Part shown: one piece after another, positions 53,553 to 64,000 of the stretch
How the letters are laid out: every line of letters starts with the position of its first letter
Numbering within the stretch: position 1 is the first letter of the stretch
Assembly: GCA_024663395.1 (NCBI GenBank)
Contig: JANFAH010000046.1
Location: 124,001 to 188,000, forward strand
Direction of reading: 5' to 3'
Source of the DNA: Pisolithus tinctorius
Lineage: Eukaryota; Basidiomycota; Agaricomycetes; Boletales; Pisolithaceae
DNA: 64,000 nt
Translations under genes and position numbers: made by a program
The notes under the pieces: model-generated
The model's database searches: none
Seen by the model: the letters and a program-made list of their open reading frames with translations, nothing else
Told to the model about the DNA's origin: nothing

Positions 53553-55088
53553 ATGGGAAAAAAGCGAAGCTTCAGAAGGCTTTTATCATCTGATGATGAT
53601 CTACCTCCCAAGCCATCTACAAGCCAGCCATCCTACCTCATCAACTCTGTGCTACAAAAAATGCTATCCTCCACTGCAAATTTTCCTGCCACCAGGGCCT
53701 CAAGTTCTCATTCTCAGGCTTCAAACCTCTCCACATCACTCATGCCCTTGTACAAGCAGGCAGATTTGGAGTTAAACCAAGGACTGAAGGGAAAATCACA
53801 AGTTGTCAGTGAGCGAGCATTGCAAAATGACCCCACAGGCAAAAAGGTAAGTTCTTCCTGCAGTGCCATGGACTGACTACATCATGCTTCTCATTTGTAG
53901 CAGGACAGACACAGGAAGCCAAGGAGTCTCTCATTTTCAGTACCTTGCATCATCTTCCTAGCCTATGGGACAGTGGAGGTATGTGCTGCTTGTTGCATGT
54001 CCCTTGTTGTTTTACCACCAATCCATACACAGCTTGAAGACAATGACAGTATGGACAATGCTGGACCTTCACTTGCACATCTCTTTCCTGTCATTCACTG
54101 TTCCAAGGCTCCTTCAACTGCTGAGTTCAGTAGGCTGGAGGCATTGGGTCTTGCTCATGCAAACTTTCATGAATACTTTCATTTTCATCATGACTGGGAC
54201 TTTTGACAGCTGGATGAGGAGCTGCACTCATTATTCCCCCAGCTCTTTGCATACCTTGACTCACAGCCAAAGGTAAGTCAGTTCATTGCCCAGGCTTACA
54301 ATACTAATGTCATGCAAGGCCATCAACCACAGGTATGATAGCAGCAAACAGGATCCCTGCTACAAATATCTGCCACCCTACCATCTCTGTGTCAAGAGTC
54401 ATAGTGAAGTAGCCATTGCAAGTGGTGCTGACTTCCCTACTGGGGAGATCATATATGAGAAGGTGAAGGCTGGAAAGCGACCATCACATGATGACAGTGA
54501 AATCCTTTTCAGTTAGTCTGTTATTTATGAACTCAACTGTACAATGGGTAACTGATGTACCCTATACTAGTAACCCACAACAGGATCCCCAACTTGGTTC
54601 TGGAGCAGTGGAAATATCCCATGATCAAGGCTACTGGAAAGTGAAAGGCTGCATACCTGTCAGATTCTGATACTGATCAGAAGTTTGCATCAAGACTGGC
54701 TGAGTCAGATGACAAGTTTGATGCACCTGTGTCACCATCAAAACATCATCCCAAATGCCTGTGAGTTATGTGAATTACTGGTAAGTGCTTGTCAGCCCAC
54801 CCTGCAATGTGAAGCTGAAACCAGCAAGATTCAGATGGTTCAGATGACATGCTGACCACACCAGCCATGACCCCCACCATGATTGACCTTAGTGGCCCTG
54901 ACACAGAAATGGGGGAATCTGCAAGTACTTCTGCACCAGCTGAGTTGCCCCCACTGACAGCTCCATCCACCCCAGTCATGTCTCCTGCTTGTGCACTGCA
55001 GAATAACTCCTTTGTGATAGACAACACCATCACTGATCCTTGGAAGGTGAATTGTACATTCCATTACACTCCCAATGCTAGTGAGTAG
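53553..55088 (+). pseudogene. Unrecognised multi-exon gene, interrupted
   Basis: It starts MGKKRSFRRLLSSDDDLPPK. A first exon ends PTGKK at a GTAAGT donor (about 53847); the next exon reads QDRHRKPRSLSFSVPC and ends at GTATGT (53980). After ACACAG the next exon is LEDNDSMDNAGPSLAHLF through HEYFHFHHDWDF, then TGA, then QLDEELHSLFPQLFAYLDSQ up to another GTAAGT. Later pieces have YKYLPPYHLCVKSHSEVA and GADFPTGEIIYEKVKAGK. The TGA (54207) looks like a CGA-to-TGA change because coding sense continues. No domain was recognised. It may be a host gene relic or cargo of a mobile element. Confidence 0.45.
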
Positions 55089-55579
55089 AATAAACCACCA
55101 ATCCATCATTAAATCACCCTGCCCTGTCATATATGGCCCTTCTCCACATACCATTTCTTGCTGATACTACCATTTAATGCACTCCTTTCATGTAGATGAC
55201 ATCCTACTAACTATACCTACAAAAACACAGTACTAGATACTACAATTTAATACATTCTTTTCTTGTAAAAGTTGTGTGAAACTTTGTGGCATGGGTGGTG
55301 CAAAAACAATCATGGTGTTGTCAGATTGTGTTGACAAAAATTTGCCACTGATCCAAAATGTGGTCATATTTACTTGAGAAAGATACATATTACATGCCCA
55401 TATAGTCTGGTGGTAAACATGTGTGACCCCTGTTGCAATACTGTGCAGGACTTGCCACCATGTCATCACAAAGTCTGTAGTTCAATTCCAGGTAGTGACA
55501 ATAATTTGCCACACTGTAAATACTCCATATATTCATACTATAGCATGGTCTTACATTGTTCTGTACTGAACTTCTACCT

Positions 55580-55870
55580 TTTTGGGGCCTCACACTCATC
55601 ATACCATAGTAGTATTGCTGTAATCAGTTGGCCTTCATGGGGGGCAGGTGTCCATGCAAGCATGCCAGCTCACATGCATGAAAATTTTCACAGCACACAA
55701 ATGTATTACATAATCATTACATAAGCGTGTGCAGATTGTTTCCTGCACAAACTCATTATTTCCCACACTACTGTAAGTTTGTCCCATGCTATTTTATATC
55801 ATTTTCTGCACTTAATATTTGTGCAAATGTAATGCTATAACTTTGAGGGTTAGGCCTCAAAGTCCAAATG
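55580..55870. repeat. Dispersed non-coding repeat (copy 2, inverted)
   Basis: The reverse complement matches 37556-37845 over about 290 bp with indels, including the ATTACATAATCATTACATAA and TTAATATTTGTGCAAATGTA blocks. Confidence 0.65.
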
Positions 55871-55940
55871 CAGAGAAGGGGTGTTGAACCCAACCCTTTA
55901 ATCAGAGAGTTGAGTCTCCAGAGGGAAAACTCCCTCACAT

Positions 55941-58910
55941 TCATGACCTATCCTTGTCCTTGAATAGGTCATCAGTCATTTCACCCTCCTCAGGCTCAGA
56001 GTCTTTAGCAGGGGGATTTCCCCTGCTAGTGGATGCTCCCCCATGAGGACAGTGGGGGAGGGCATAGATAAATGCTGCAGAGGCAAATGTGGAGATGATC
56101 TGCTGATCGTCAGCCCATAAGGGCATGTGACCCAGAGGGACCTGGTTGATGGTGCAACCAATGGCTTGAGCCTGACACTTGTACCACTCGCTTGACCTGA
56201 CATCACTTGGGGGGCAAGGTTTGGCAAGAGCCTTCCTCAGGGGCTTGCTTTTTGCCATAACCTGAGGGTTATTCTCCCCTCCATTTGCAATGATGCCATT
56301 GACATACTCTTGACCAGCTTGTCAAGCCCATTGTAGTGCATCATCAGTGTCATATGCACTGACCCCATTAGCAGCAAGATACACTGCAATTGAGGCCCTG
56401 TCAGCTGAGGTGGTGAACTCACTGTCCCAGGGATGTGATGCACCTTTGACTGGGCTGAATTCTGCCCAGTTGAGGAGGGACTGATATTGTCCCCTTACTG
56501 TGAGTAGGCAATCCAACTCACACATCCAGACATTTCAAGCCCTATGGCTCTGGGGAACTGGTACCAGGTGCTTGTAAAGGAGGAACCCTTGGACATTGCA
56601 CAGAGATGGAGGATCAGCCTCTGCATTGGAGTCATCTGGCCTGCTAGATGTCCCCAGTACCCCTGTGAGCATGGCCATGAGTGTGGACTCACTGTCTTTG
56701 CCCCAGCGAGGGCACCTCTGTTCTTTGTTGATGAACTCCCTCCAAGCTTTGACAGAGCTGTCAAGGGGAGGGGCATTTGATGGTAACTTGGGAATGCCCC
56801 TAGATTTCCCACCAGAGGGCTTGGCCCCTTTTGCCTTGTGAGGAGGTTGTGTCCTTGTGGAGGACTGAGCTTGGGAGCTTGGCCTGGGCCTTTGTTCAGA
56901 GACTTGTTGAGTCTCATGCAGTTGATGAGAGCAGAGGCAGGGGTTGAACCTACATCAGGCACTGGAGTCGAGCCCAAAGGAGCATCTGCTATCTGCTCCT
57001 GCAGTGCTGGAGCACCTCCAGAGGGCCCAGACATAGGTGGGGGTATCCCCACAGCAGATGCTTGTTCCTCTTCCCCTTGAGGTTGAGCTGCCTTCCCCTT
57101 TTCTTTGAGGGCCTCTCTCCTCTTGTGAGATTTCTTGGAAGACCATGCAGGGGGCTTCCATTTGCTCAATGCAAGGTTGATGACCTTGTTCAACCCCAAC
57201 TTGCATCTTTTCCACAAGTTGAGGTAAGTTATAAGGTCCTGCACCTTTTGGATGCAGGGAGCCTTATCTTCTGGCTCCTGTAATGCTCTTGCATAGAGCT
57301 GGTGGATATCATCTGCAGTGTTGAAGAGGGCAATGGGCCCCAGGATGCCTCCTTCAAACCATATGGCCCAGCTGTATGGTCTCTTGCCCACTGGGACTGG
57401 TGGGACAATGTGCAGCCTGAGGTTGCACTTCATGCTGTCAATCTTTTCGCCCTCATAGGCATAGAGATTGTTGTTGATCCTCATGAAGAGGATTTTATTC
57501 TTACCATCTGAGCCTTCACCCAGACTAAGTACATGATGGGGCCATTCTGTCCCATTGAACTCAGGGAACATTGTTCCCTGTGCTGGAACAGAGGGTGCAC
57601 CCTCATCCAGAGTCATCTGGACATCACTAGGGACATCCGGGAAGCTGTGTCATGACCATGTCTTCATTCTATGTCCTCACTCACTCTGCACCCTTTTCTG
57701 CTGGTCAGTCACTCACTCTGCACCAACCCCACCCACCTTCTGTCATTTATGAGCCATCTCCACTCTGACTGCTGTCGGGCTTGTACTGGTCTCCTACTGG
57801 ACTGTGTGGACCATTCTCTGAGAAGTCATGTGACTACCCTTCAGACTTCTCCCTGACAGCCTGCAGTCAGGTACTCCGCAGTGCATGCACCACATGGTCC
57901 AGCACCTGGATTGTCCCCTTTTTGGATATACTGTGTTACCTGTTCGTATGTCCTCCGTCTACCCTTCATTTGTTGTCTAGGAAGTTTTACTTGAAATTTT
58001 ATGAGTCTCTGTTTGTCAGTTCCAAACAAGGTGATTGCTGTACCTCTGTAGTAGTATAAAAGCATGTATTGTACTCTGCTGTTCTTCAGTATGAATATCA
58101 ACTTAGTTCCTACTCCCTCTGTCTCTGTCTTCTGCCTGCCAGAGTTACCTCTGACTATCCATCTGTACTCTCCCTCTGAAGTACAAGGGCTGAGATTGTG
58201 CAAGGGGGTAGCACACGAGCTAAACCCAATGCCCTCACTCTGCTCTGCCTCTGTCTTGGTGGACTTCGTTCCTGCCAACACTCTGCCAGTTGGAATTCAG
58301 TTCTTTTCTGTTGGACTTGCGTCCAAACCTCTCCCCAGACCTTGTCTAGCATTGGAGTTGGTCAGAGTAGGCCCAGACTTGACAAGCTGACAGCATGGTT
58401 GGTCATCATCACATCCTCCATAGGAGGATGGTGAGGCCATCTGTGCTGCAATGAGGGTTGGTCCCTTGAAACATGAGGATCAGCAGGCTTTGCCTGCACC
58501 CTCCCCCCTGAAACAAATGTCACAGTGGGGAGGGCCATCTGGGATGTTGAGGGACCAGCTCCAGGCTGGTCAAGGATGTGGTGGTCAGGACCACTAAGGG
58601 GCACAACTTGTGTGCATTCAAAATCCCATGCCTCCTGCTCACCCAATGTGGGAGCTGGGCATGTATGACAGAGTTTGTCGATCTTGTCTTGTAGGTGATG
58701 AATCTCATCATCATGGTCATTGAGGTCATCCTCAAGGTATGCAATATGATGACACATGTCATCATATGGAGAATGGCAGACAATGCATGCAGCTTTGTCC
58801 ACAAGGTTGAATATTGCAGGAGTGCAGCCTGCTTCAGAGAGGGCCATGCCCTGGGAGATGTGCAACTGGAATCATGATGCCAAATAAATGGCAGTTGTGG
58901 GTGGCACACC
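55941..58910 (-). pseudogene. Unrecognised gene split by a solo LTR
   Basis: The 5' part (58865-58385) encodes GCTPAIFNLVDKAACIVC, a coil-like YLEDDLNDHDDEIHHLQDKI and GAGPSTSQM. The 3' part (57642-56495) continues with PEFNGTEWPHHVLSL, NNNLYAYEGEKIDSMKCNLR and a Lys-rich KSHKRREALKEKGKAAQ. Further pieces run to 55941 (CTINQVPLGHMPLWADDQQI; DSEPEEGEMTDDL). If the LTR and one copy of AGCTG are removed, the frames of the first two parts join without a stop. The lower third is frameshifted independently. The family was not recognised. Confidence 0.5.
57648..58384 (+). repeat. Solo LTR of the element-2 family with perfect target duplication
   Basis: 737 bp, TGTCATGACCATG to AGACTTGACA, flanked by AGCTG on both sides (57643-57647 and 58385-58389). 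It is the long form and retains TATAAAAGCATG and AGTATGAATAT. No internal sequence remains, which is the product expected from LTR-LTR recombination. Confidence 0.92.
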
Positions 58911-59019
58911 CAGAAAGGTCCTCAAGGGTGTTTGTTGCAATGATCATTGTGCTCTTGAGATGAGGCATGTGACAATGTGATGGATGGGGAGTGAGCATGC
59001 TTTTGGCCACTGCTGACCA

Positions 59020-60465
59020 TTGTGAGTCAAAGTGTGGAAAGCTGGTATGAACCAACAAATCCAACACCAAAGACAAATATGAGCAAGTGGTGGTGTACCT
59101 CTGCAGAACCTGGAGTGCAGAAAGATCTAGTGTGGGGGAATTTCAATGGCAGGTGCTCCTAGTGCAAGTCGATGATGAGTTATGCAAGAGCAGATGAATG
59201 AGTGATGATTGAATGAGGGACACTAATCAGAGTGAAGGTGTTCAGCTGAAAGTATTCCAGAATAAAACATGCTCCCAGCATAAGTCGATGACAAGTTATG
59301 CAGGAGTGGAAGAATGACTAAGCAAAAGGTTGCTGACTAAGCACTGATGATACTGCTGATGATGAATAGAGGTAGACAGACCCTTGATGGAGCCTCAACT
59401 ACCAAGGATGATGGATGGTGACAGATAGACTCTTCCAAATGAGCCTCAACTGTTGATGACAAGATATGCACTGAAAGAGCTGAACTGACTTCTGGGTTGT
59501 TTGGGGGTAGCTAAGTACATGGGCATTTATATACTGTGGGGGGAGCACAGCTTGTGACAAACAAGGCACAAATGCTTGGTAAGTAATGAGTAAGGACTGA
59601 GTAATCATGATGAGTAAGCGAGAAATGAAAAGTAAGCAAGCAAAGAAGATTGGTAAGTATTGGCAATAAATGAGTCAAGGATAGTCAAAATTTCACAGAA
59701 TGAGTCAAATGGAGTCAGAAACTGAGTAAGCGCTGTGAGTCAAAGTGTGGAATGCTGGTGAAAACCAAACAAATCCAACACCAAAGACAAATAAAGAGTG
59801 AGTGGTGGTTTGCCTCTGCAGAACCTGGAGTGCAGAAACCTAAATGTGGGGGGGAACTTCAAGTAGAGGTGCTCCTGGCACAAGTCATCAATGAGTTATG
59901 CAGGAGAAGATGAATGAGTGATGATTGGACGGGGGATGCTGAACAGAGTGAAGGTGTTCAGCCGAAAGGTACTTCAAGTAATGGACTTCAATAAAACGTG
60001 CTCCTTGCACAAGTCGATGATGAGTTATGCAGGAGTGGGAGGATGACTAAGCAAGACTTGCTGACTAAGTGTGGATGGAGCTTCAGATAGTGAATGGTGG
60101 TAGATAGACTCTTCCAAATGAGCCTCAACTACCAAGTATACGAATGATGACAGATAGACCCCTTCGTGGAGCCTCAACTGTCGACGACGAGATAGGCACT
60201 GAACTGATTGCTGGACTGCTTCTGAATTTATTCTTGGTAGCTAAGTACATGGGGGTTTATATACTGTGGGGGGAGCACAGCTTGTGACAAACAAGGCACA
60301 AACACTTGGTAAGTAATGAGTAAGGACTGAGTAATCATGATGAGTAAGCAAGAAATGAAAAGTAAGCAAGCAAAGAGGATTGGTAAGTATTGGCAATGAA
60401 CAAGTCAAGGATAGTCAAAATATCACAGAATGAGTCAAATGGAGTCAGAAACTGAGTAAGCGCAC
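59020..60465 (+). repeat. Tandem duplication of about 0.72 kb
   Basis: Copy 1 (about 59020-59732) and copy 2 (about 59733-60465) share CAAATCCAACACCAAAGACA, TCTGCAGAACCTGGAGTGCA, TATATACTGTGGGGGGAGCA and the closing GGAGTCAGAAACTGAGTAAG, with small indels. No protein motif. The unit contains TTTATATACTG, which could be a TATA element, so an old LTR pair cannot be excluded. Confidence 0.8.
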
Positions 60466-61589
60466 TGATATCACATTAGGGGGTGGCGATGCAAGTCAGA
60501 TCTCAGCAGAGACATCTCTAGATCCAAAGATGGCATGACAGATGGATGGTGTTTCCAGATAGGGAAGTATTAATTCCAGAATTGAAGGGCATGAGTCAGG
60601 CATCAAAGGGGGCTAGGGCATTGGGGGTCTGTGGGGAAATGGGAGCATACGCGATCACGTCTCCCACCCTTCCATCCTCTCAGCGAAGTTAACAAAAACT
60701 TCATGAACAGGGCTCTGATGGAGGAGGAGGAGAAGGGGGGACGTCTTCTGCTGGATCTTGCAGCAAGAAGGCAAGATGCATGTCATACTCATCATGGATG
60801 TGATCAGGGAGGCTGGGAACAGTAGATTATGCTGCAGCTGTCACAATGCAGGAAGAATGATGGACGAGACTGGAATAAAGACAGTGCAGGGAGCAGGGAG
60901 GAATGATCCATATGCTTCATCAAGAGGGGAGACCAAAATGACCACATAAGACCTTTCTAACCAAGTGACAGACCTGAGGTGACCAAAGAATGTCCTTCTG
61001 GAAGTCATACTGACAAGGAGAACACACTGACCAAGCTGCATGGGATGAGATGGGGCTGACAATGATGGGATGAACCAGGGGGCTTCAGGATGGAAGCTGG
61101 TTGGAATGCCTGGCAGATATACATAGCCACTGTCTCTGGCAAATGAGACAAGTGAGATGATCAATGAAGAGGTGGCCATGATTGATGGACTTAGTGAAAT
61201 GAGCATCTGATGGATGGAGTGCTGTAGAAATGTGTAGGGTGCAAGGATCCTCTCCAAATTTGGAAGGCAGAATCATGTGGCTGAGCACTTTAAGTGAGTG
61301 TGAGAATGGAGTCGATATCTTTGGAAGTGGTGGAGATACAATGAAAACTGGAATGCTGTACATGGGCACTAAAAACCTTTAATACATGCTTAACTCACTT
61401 CCTCTTTTCTCTTTAGCACTGATGACTCATTCTTGTGCAAAGGATGACTGCTCACATCCAGCAGTCTTTCTATGCATGAAGCCTTTAGTCTTCATCTGCA
61501 TGCATGGGCATTGTGCACAACTTGTTGATGAGTTAGGCAGAGTCAGCTCTAACCATGTCCACAACACCTTTGGTGTCTGACACTGCATA
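60466..61589. other. Decayed DNA without a confident gene
   Basis: Short frames occur on both strands (for example 60841-61257 minus), but none carries a motif. The position before a pol remnant suggests that part of it derives from the same element. Confidence 0.3.
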
Positions 61590-61871
61590 GAGAAAGAACT
61601 GAACCAGAAGACAAAGCTGCAGTACACTGGCCCCATGGTCATCCTTTGTTGGACCCCTGGGGGCTCATACCTGCTGGCTGAGTTGGATGGCTCCATCTCC
61701 AGACTCCACTTTGCTGCATTCTGCCTACTTCCCTACCACCCATGGTCTCAAACCCATGCAACAATGACTTGCATTACTGGGTTAGATGATGAAGAACTAG
61801 ACCACCTTCTTGGGGAGGCTGAGGATGACCCCACTGATGATGAGGTAGAGGCTTTTGCCCTGGACAGCTGA
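61590..61871 (+). pseudogene. Pol C-terminus remnant related to element 1
   Basis: GPMVILCWTPGGSYLLAELD and LHFAAFCLLPYHPW match the order and spacing of element 1's GPMIVVRHTKGGSYILAELD and FWFAAFHLYPYFP. ITGLDDEELDHLL then matches LTGISAGDLDRLE. It ends in an acidic tail and a TGA. This is the only other trace of the element-1 lineage in the window and it is CpG-free. Confidence 0.7.
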
Positions 61872-62384
61872 CTATCTGCCCTGTCCAGTATCCACAGTTT
61901 GTCCATCACACCCTCCCTCTGTACCCTCTTCTCCCATGATACCCAGTGAAAACTGGTTATCATGCCGTGTGACCCTAGCTGACGGGATATGACCAAACAA
62001 GGGAAGTAAGATGTAGTCATACCAGGTTGGAATTCCATAGTAAAATGAGACTAATACAATATGCAGGGGCACAACTCCATAGCACCCTAGAGGAGTTTTT
62101 TGTGCATTGTCACAAGGGCGCATATCAGGGCATATCCAACTCTCCCCTTACCATGTTTATGCCATATTCTCGTGTGTGACGACATATGCCCTTGTATTAC
62201 AAAGTCATATCTGCTCATATATATGCACATTCATTTATTAGTTACACACACTGTGTTAATATGCTTCAAAATGACAATTTATTACATGGTAGCACTCTAC
62301 ATAGTACAGGAATTTTTCCTGGGGGGTAATAAATACACGACAATGATGCAGGCGATGCAGGTGATGTGAATGACAGAAAACCCT

Positions 62385-62490
62385 GCAGTGTGATGTGAGT
62401 ACAATGTGAGTATGTTGTGAGTGGACAATGCGAGTGGATAATGTGGATGGACAATGCGAGCAGACAGTGTGAAAAAATATTGTGGGTGGA
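62385..62490 (+). repeat. Degenerate short tandem repeat
   Basis: Variants of TGTGAGTGGACAATGCGAG are repeated about six times with a period near 15-16 bp. It keeps several CpGs. Confidence 0.55.
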
Positions 62491-62832
62491 CTTCCATTTG
62501 AGCTATCTGGTGAAGGTTGCCATTCTTGATAATGGCCTTAACCTAGGCATTGTCTTGGACCTGATAATGCATTAGCATGGTTTCTTGCTGGCCTGTCACT
62601 TACGAGCTGTTTGGCTTCCTTGTCATACTCCTGGTTTTTGCCATCTTGTGAGCCATACATGAATGAACTGAATGAGACATACCTTGTGTTGAGTTGTGGT
62701 CAATGTCTTGTCATAGTAGAAATGGAACTCCTCTTTTTTGCTGTTTGGGTTGACACACTTCAGCCATTGCAAGATGCAGAGGTTGCTAACTACTATGTTA
62801 GCAAGTAAATCTATATTACATTTGCACTTACC

Positions 62833-64000
62833 ATCCGTTCTTGGTACCTGAGGGCCGAAACTTTTTCTTGGAAGCATCCTCCACTTGAGAGACACACGGT
62901 GGTACTGACTCATGCTCGATGGGAGAGTCTGGAATGGGCAGCATGGGTGAAGTCTTGACTTTCATGGCAGCCACAGCAAGTAAGCTCCTTCCCAAGTGAT
63001 ACCAGTTAGTGAAGACTCAGATAGTCAAATAGAAACTTACATTGGATCATATGATACTGGAGGCTGAGTGACATCCACGTGATTGACGACTGGTATATTT
63101 TCCTTGTTATCTGGGGCTGTGAAAAGCTCCAGTGGGTTCGATTGTGTTGCTAGGATTTCCACAGGTGTTGTCGCAGGTTGTCCATTCCTGAGAGCAGCGA
63201 CCTTGGGAGGCTCAGCCACTGCCATATCATCCACTGCCACAACTCAATAGATCAGTAAAGTATGCAATATGGTGTGCTCACCTTTTGCTTTCTTATTGTG
63301 CAGCGCTTCCAACTCTGTTTGACCTCTCCATTTCTTGCTGGGTTTATGGTCTTGGAGGTCTTCATCCACATCATCAAGGGCCTCTTCTTTCATAGTGTCA
63401 AGTGTTGCCCTCTTCAGCTTTCCATCGTTGTCCAGATAGTGCTTACTCCATGCCAGGTATCCCCTTGTACAAATATACTCTAGCTTCCATCCATTTTCAG
63501 CAAACTTGAAGAGTGGAAATGTCGTCTCCATGATTGAGCATACAAACTGCCAAGCAGTCATACTGGCTTTGCCCCAGGTTTCTGGGGCCATGTTGCGCTG
63601 GCTGAGCTCTCACCATGCCCTGCGTAAAGTCTTCCGCATATTGGCCAGTGTTTCCAACGAGGGGACATTGCTGTTTGTGTCTTCAAGGTACACATATATG
63701 CCATGATCACTACCCTCGGCCTCAGCAGACTTGAGCCAGTCGTCAAAGTCCTTCTTGGTCCAGAACCATACATTAGGGTGCAATTCGCATGTCAGAGCCT
63801 TCTCATCAGTTACAGCAAGGGCTGGTAAGGGCATGCTGGCATCGAGGAGCCCAGGACCGCACAACATGGATTTGAGCGCATTTGTGAGCTGGTCAAAGAG
63901 ATTTCTATAGGAAAATCAGTAAACAATTCACATTCATACAGAAAATAAAAAGACTCACCTAACTGTGTCACATTCGGAAGTTACTTTGACCAAATGCTGC
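62833..64000 (-). pseudogene. Unrecognised multi-exon gene running off the right edge
   Basis: On the minus strand the first visible exons encode ALTCELHPNVWFWTKKDFDD and VYLEDTNSNVPSLETLANMR. A TGA follows RRAW (63612-63610). Coding sense then continues as ELSQRNMAPETWGKASM, LEYICTRGYLAWSKHYL and NKKAKG. An intron at 63234-63281 (GTGAGC..GGCAG) leads to MAVDDMAVAEPPKVAALRNG, which ends at a GTAAGT donor (63040). The next exon (about 62833-62993) has MKVKTSPMLPIPDSPIEHE and DASKKKFRPSGTKNGW before another GTAAGT. The TGA is probably a CGA-to-TGA change. Proteins of this kind are frequent hypotheticals in repeat-rich basidiomycete regions; the function is unknown. The start lies outside the window. 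Confidence 0.5.

Overview
The window looks like the edge of a repeat-rich compartment in a basidiomycete, most likely an agaricomycete, genome. The basis is: spliceosomal introns of about 50-80 bp with GTRAGY/CTRAY/YAG signals; an agaricomycete-type P-loop GTPase gene; a Helitron whose Rep protein carries FPHLDPWGIGG; and several Ty3 elements, including chromodomain-bearing ones. No bacterial features and no tRNA or rRNA genes were seen. Layout: 1-5.8 kb is ordinary CpG-containing DNA with three broken host-type genes. From about 6.2 kb to the right edge the DNA is strongly CpG-poor and TpG/CpA-rich, except for younger insertions that keep their CpGs. Between 5.8 and 21.2 kb lie a frameshifted GTPase gene, then an 82-bp satellite array (7.06-9.27 and 19.78-20.97 kb), then a possible exon. 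The array is split by a nearly intact 10.5-kb Ty3 element, here called element 1 (9266-19775, minus orientation). From 22 to 45 kb there are solo and truncated LTR elements, a complete Tc1/mariner transposon with an intact DD34E transposase, a decayed Ty3 pol, a truncated chromovirus, a decayed Helitron, a Ty3 gag-protease-RT fragment and an integrase-core transposase relic. From 45.4 to 53.4 kb there is a full-length chromovirus, element 2, with both LTRs and a 5-bp target duplication but a broken pol. From 53 to 64 kb there are decayed hypothetical genes, one split by a solo LTR with perfect target duplication, a 0.7-kb tandem duplication and an edge gene. Three things stand out. (1) The satellite monomer is shaped like an intron: GTGAGT, a TGCTGAC branch-point-like motif and ACAG, about 79 nt. 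Successive monomers are separated by exactly three bases, and the first two of these vary almost freely while the rest of the monomer is nearly invariant. Diverged units at both rims keep the splice-like signals and the 3-nt spacing. (2) Both full-length Ty3 elements, from unrelated families, carry an extra intron-containing gene on the strand opposite pol, tail-to-tail with pol and next to the 3' LTR. Each encodes a six-cysteine cluster like that of Zn2Cys6 DNA-binding proteins, and each element is saturated with its own CGG-containing short motif (CGGAATT in element 1, CGGAG/CTCCG in element 2). This would fit a self-recognition or anti-silencing system. (3) The Tc1 element contains no CpG that I could find over 1.6 kb, yet its ORF is intact. 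Element 2 also shows an 11-nt Tf1-type self-priming match, and element 1 a canonical -1 frameshift heptamer at the end of gag. Functions of the accessory genes and of the satellite are inference.
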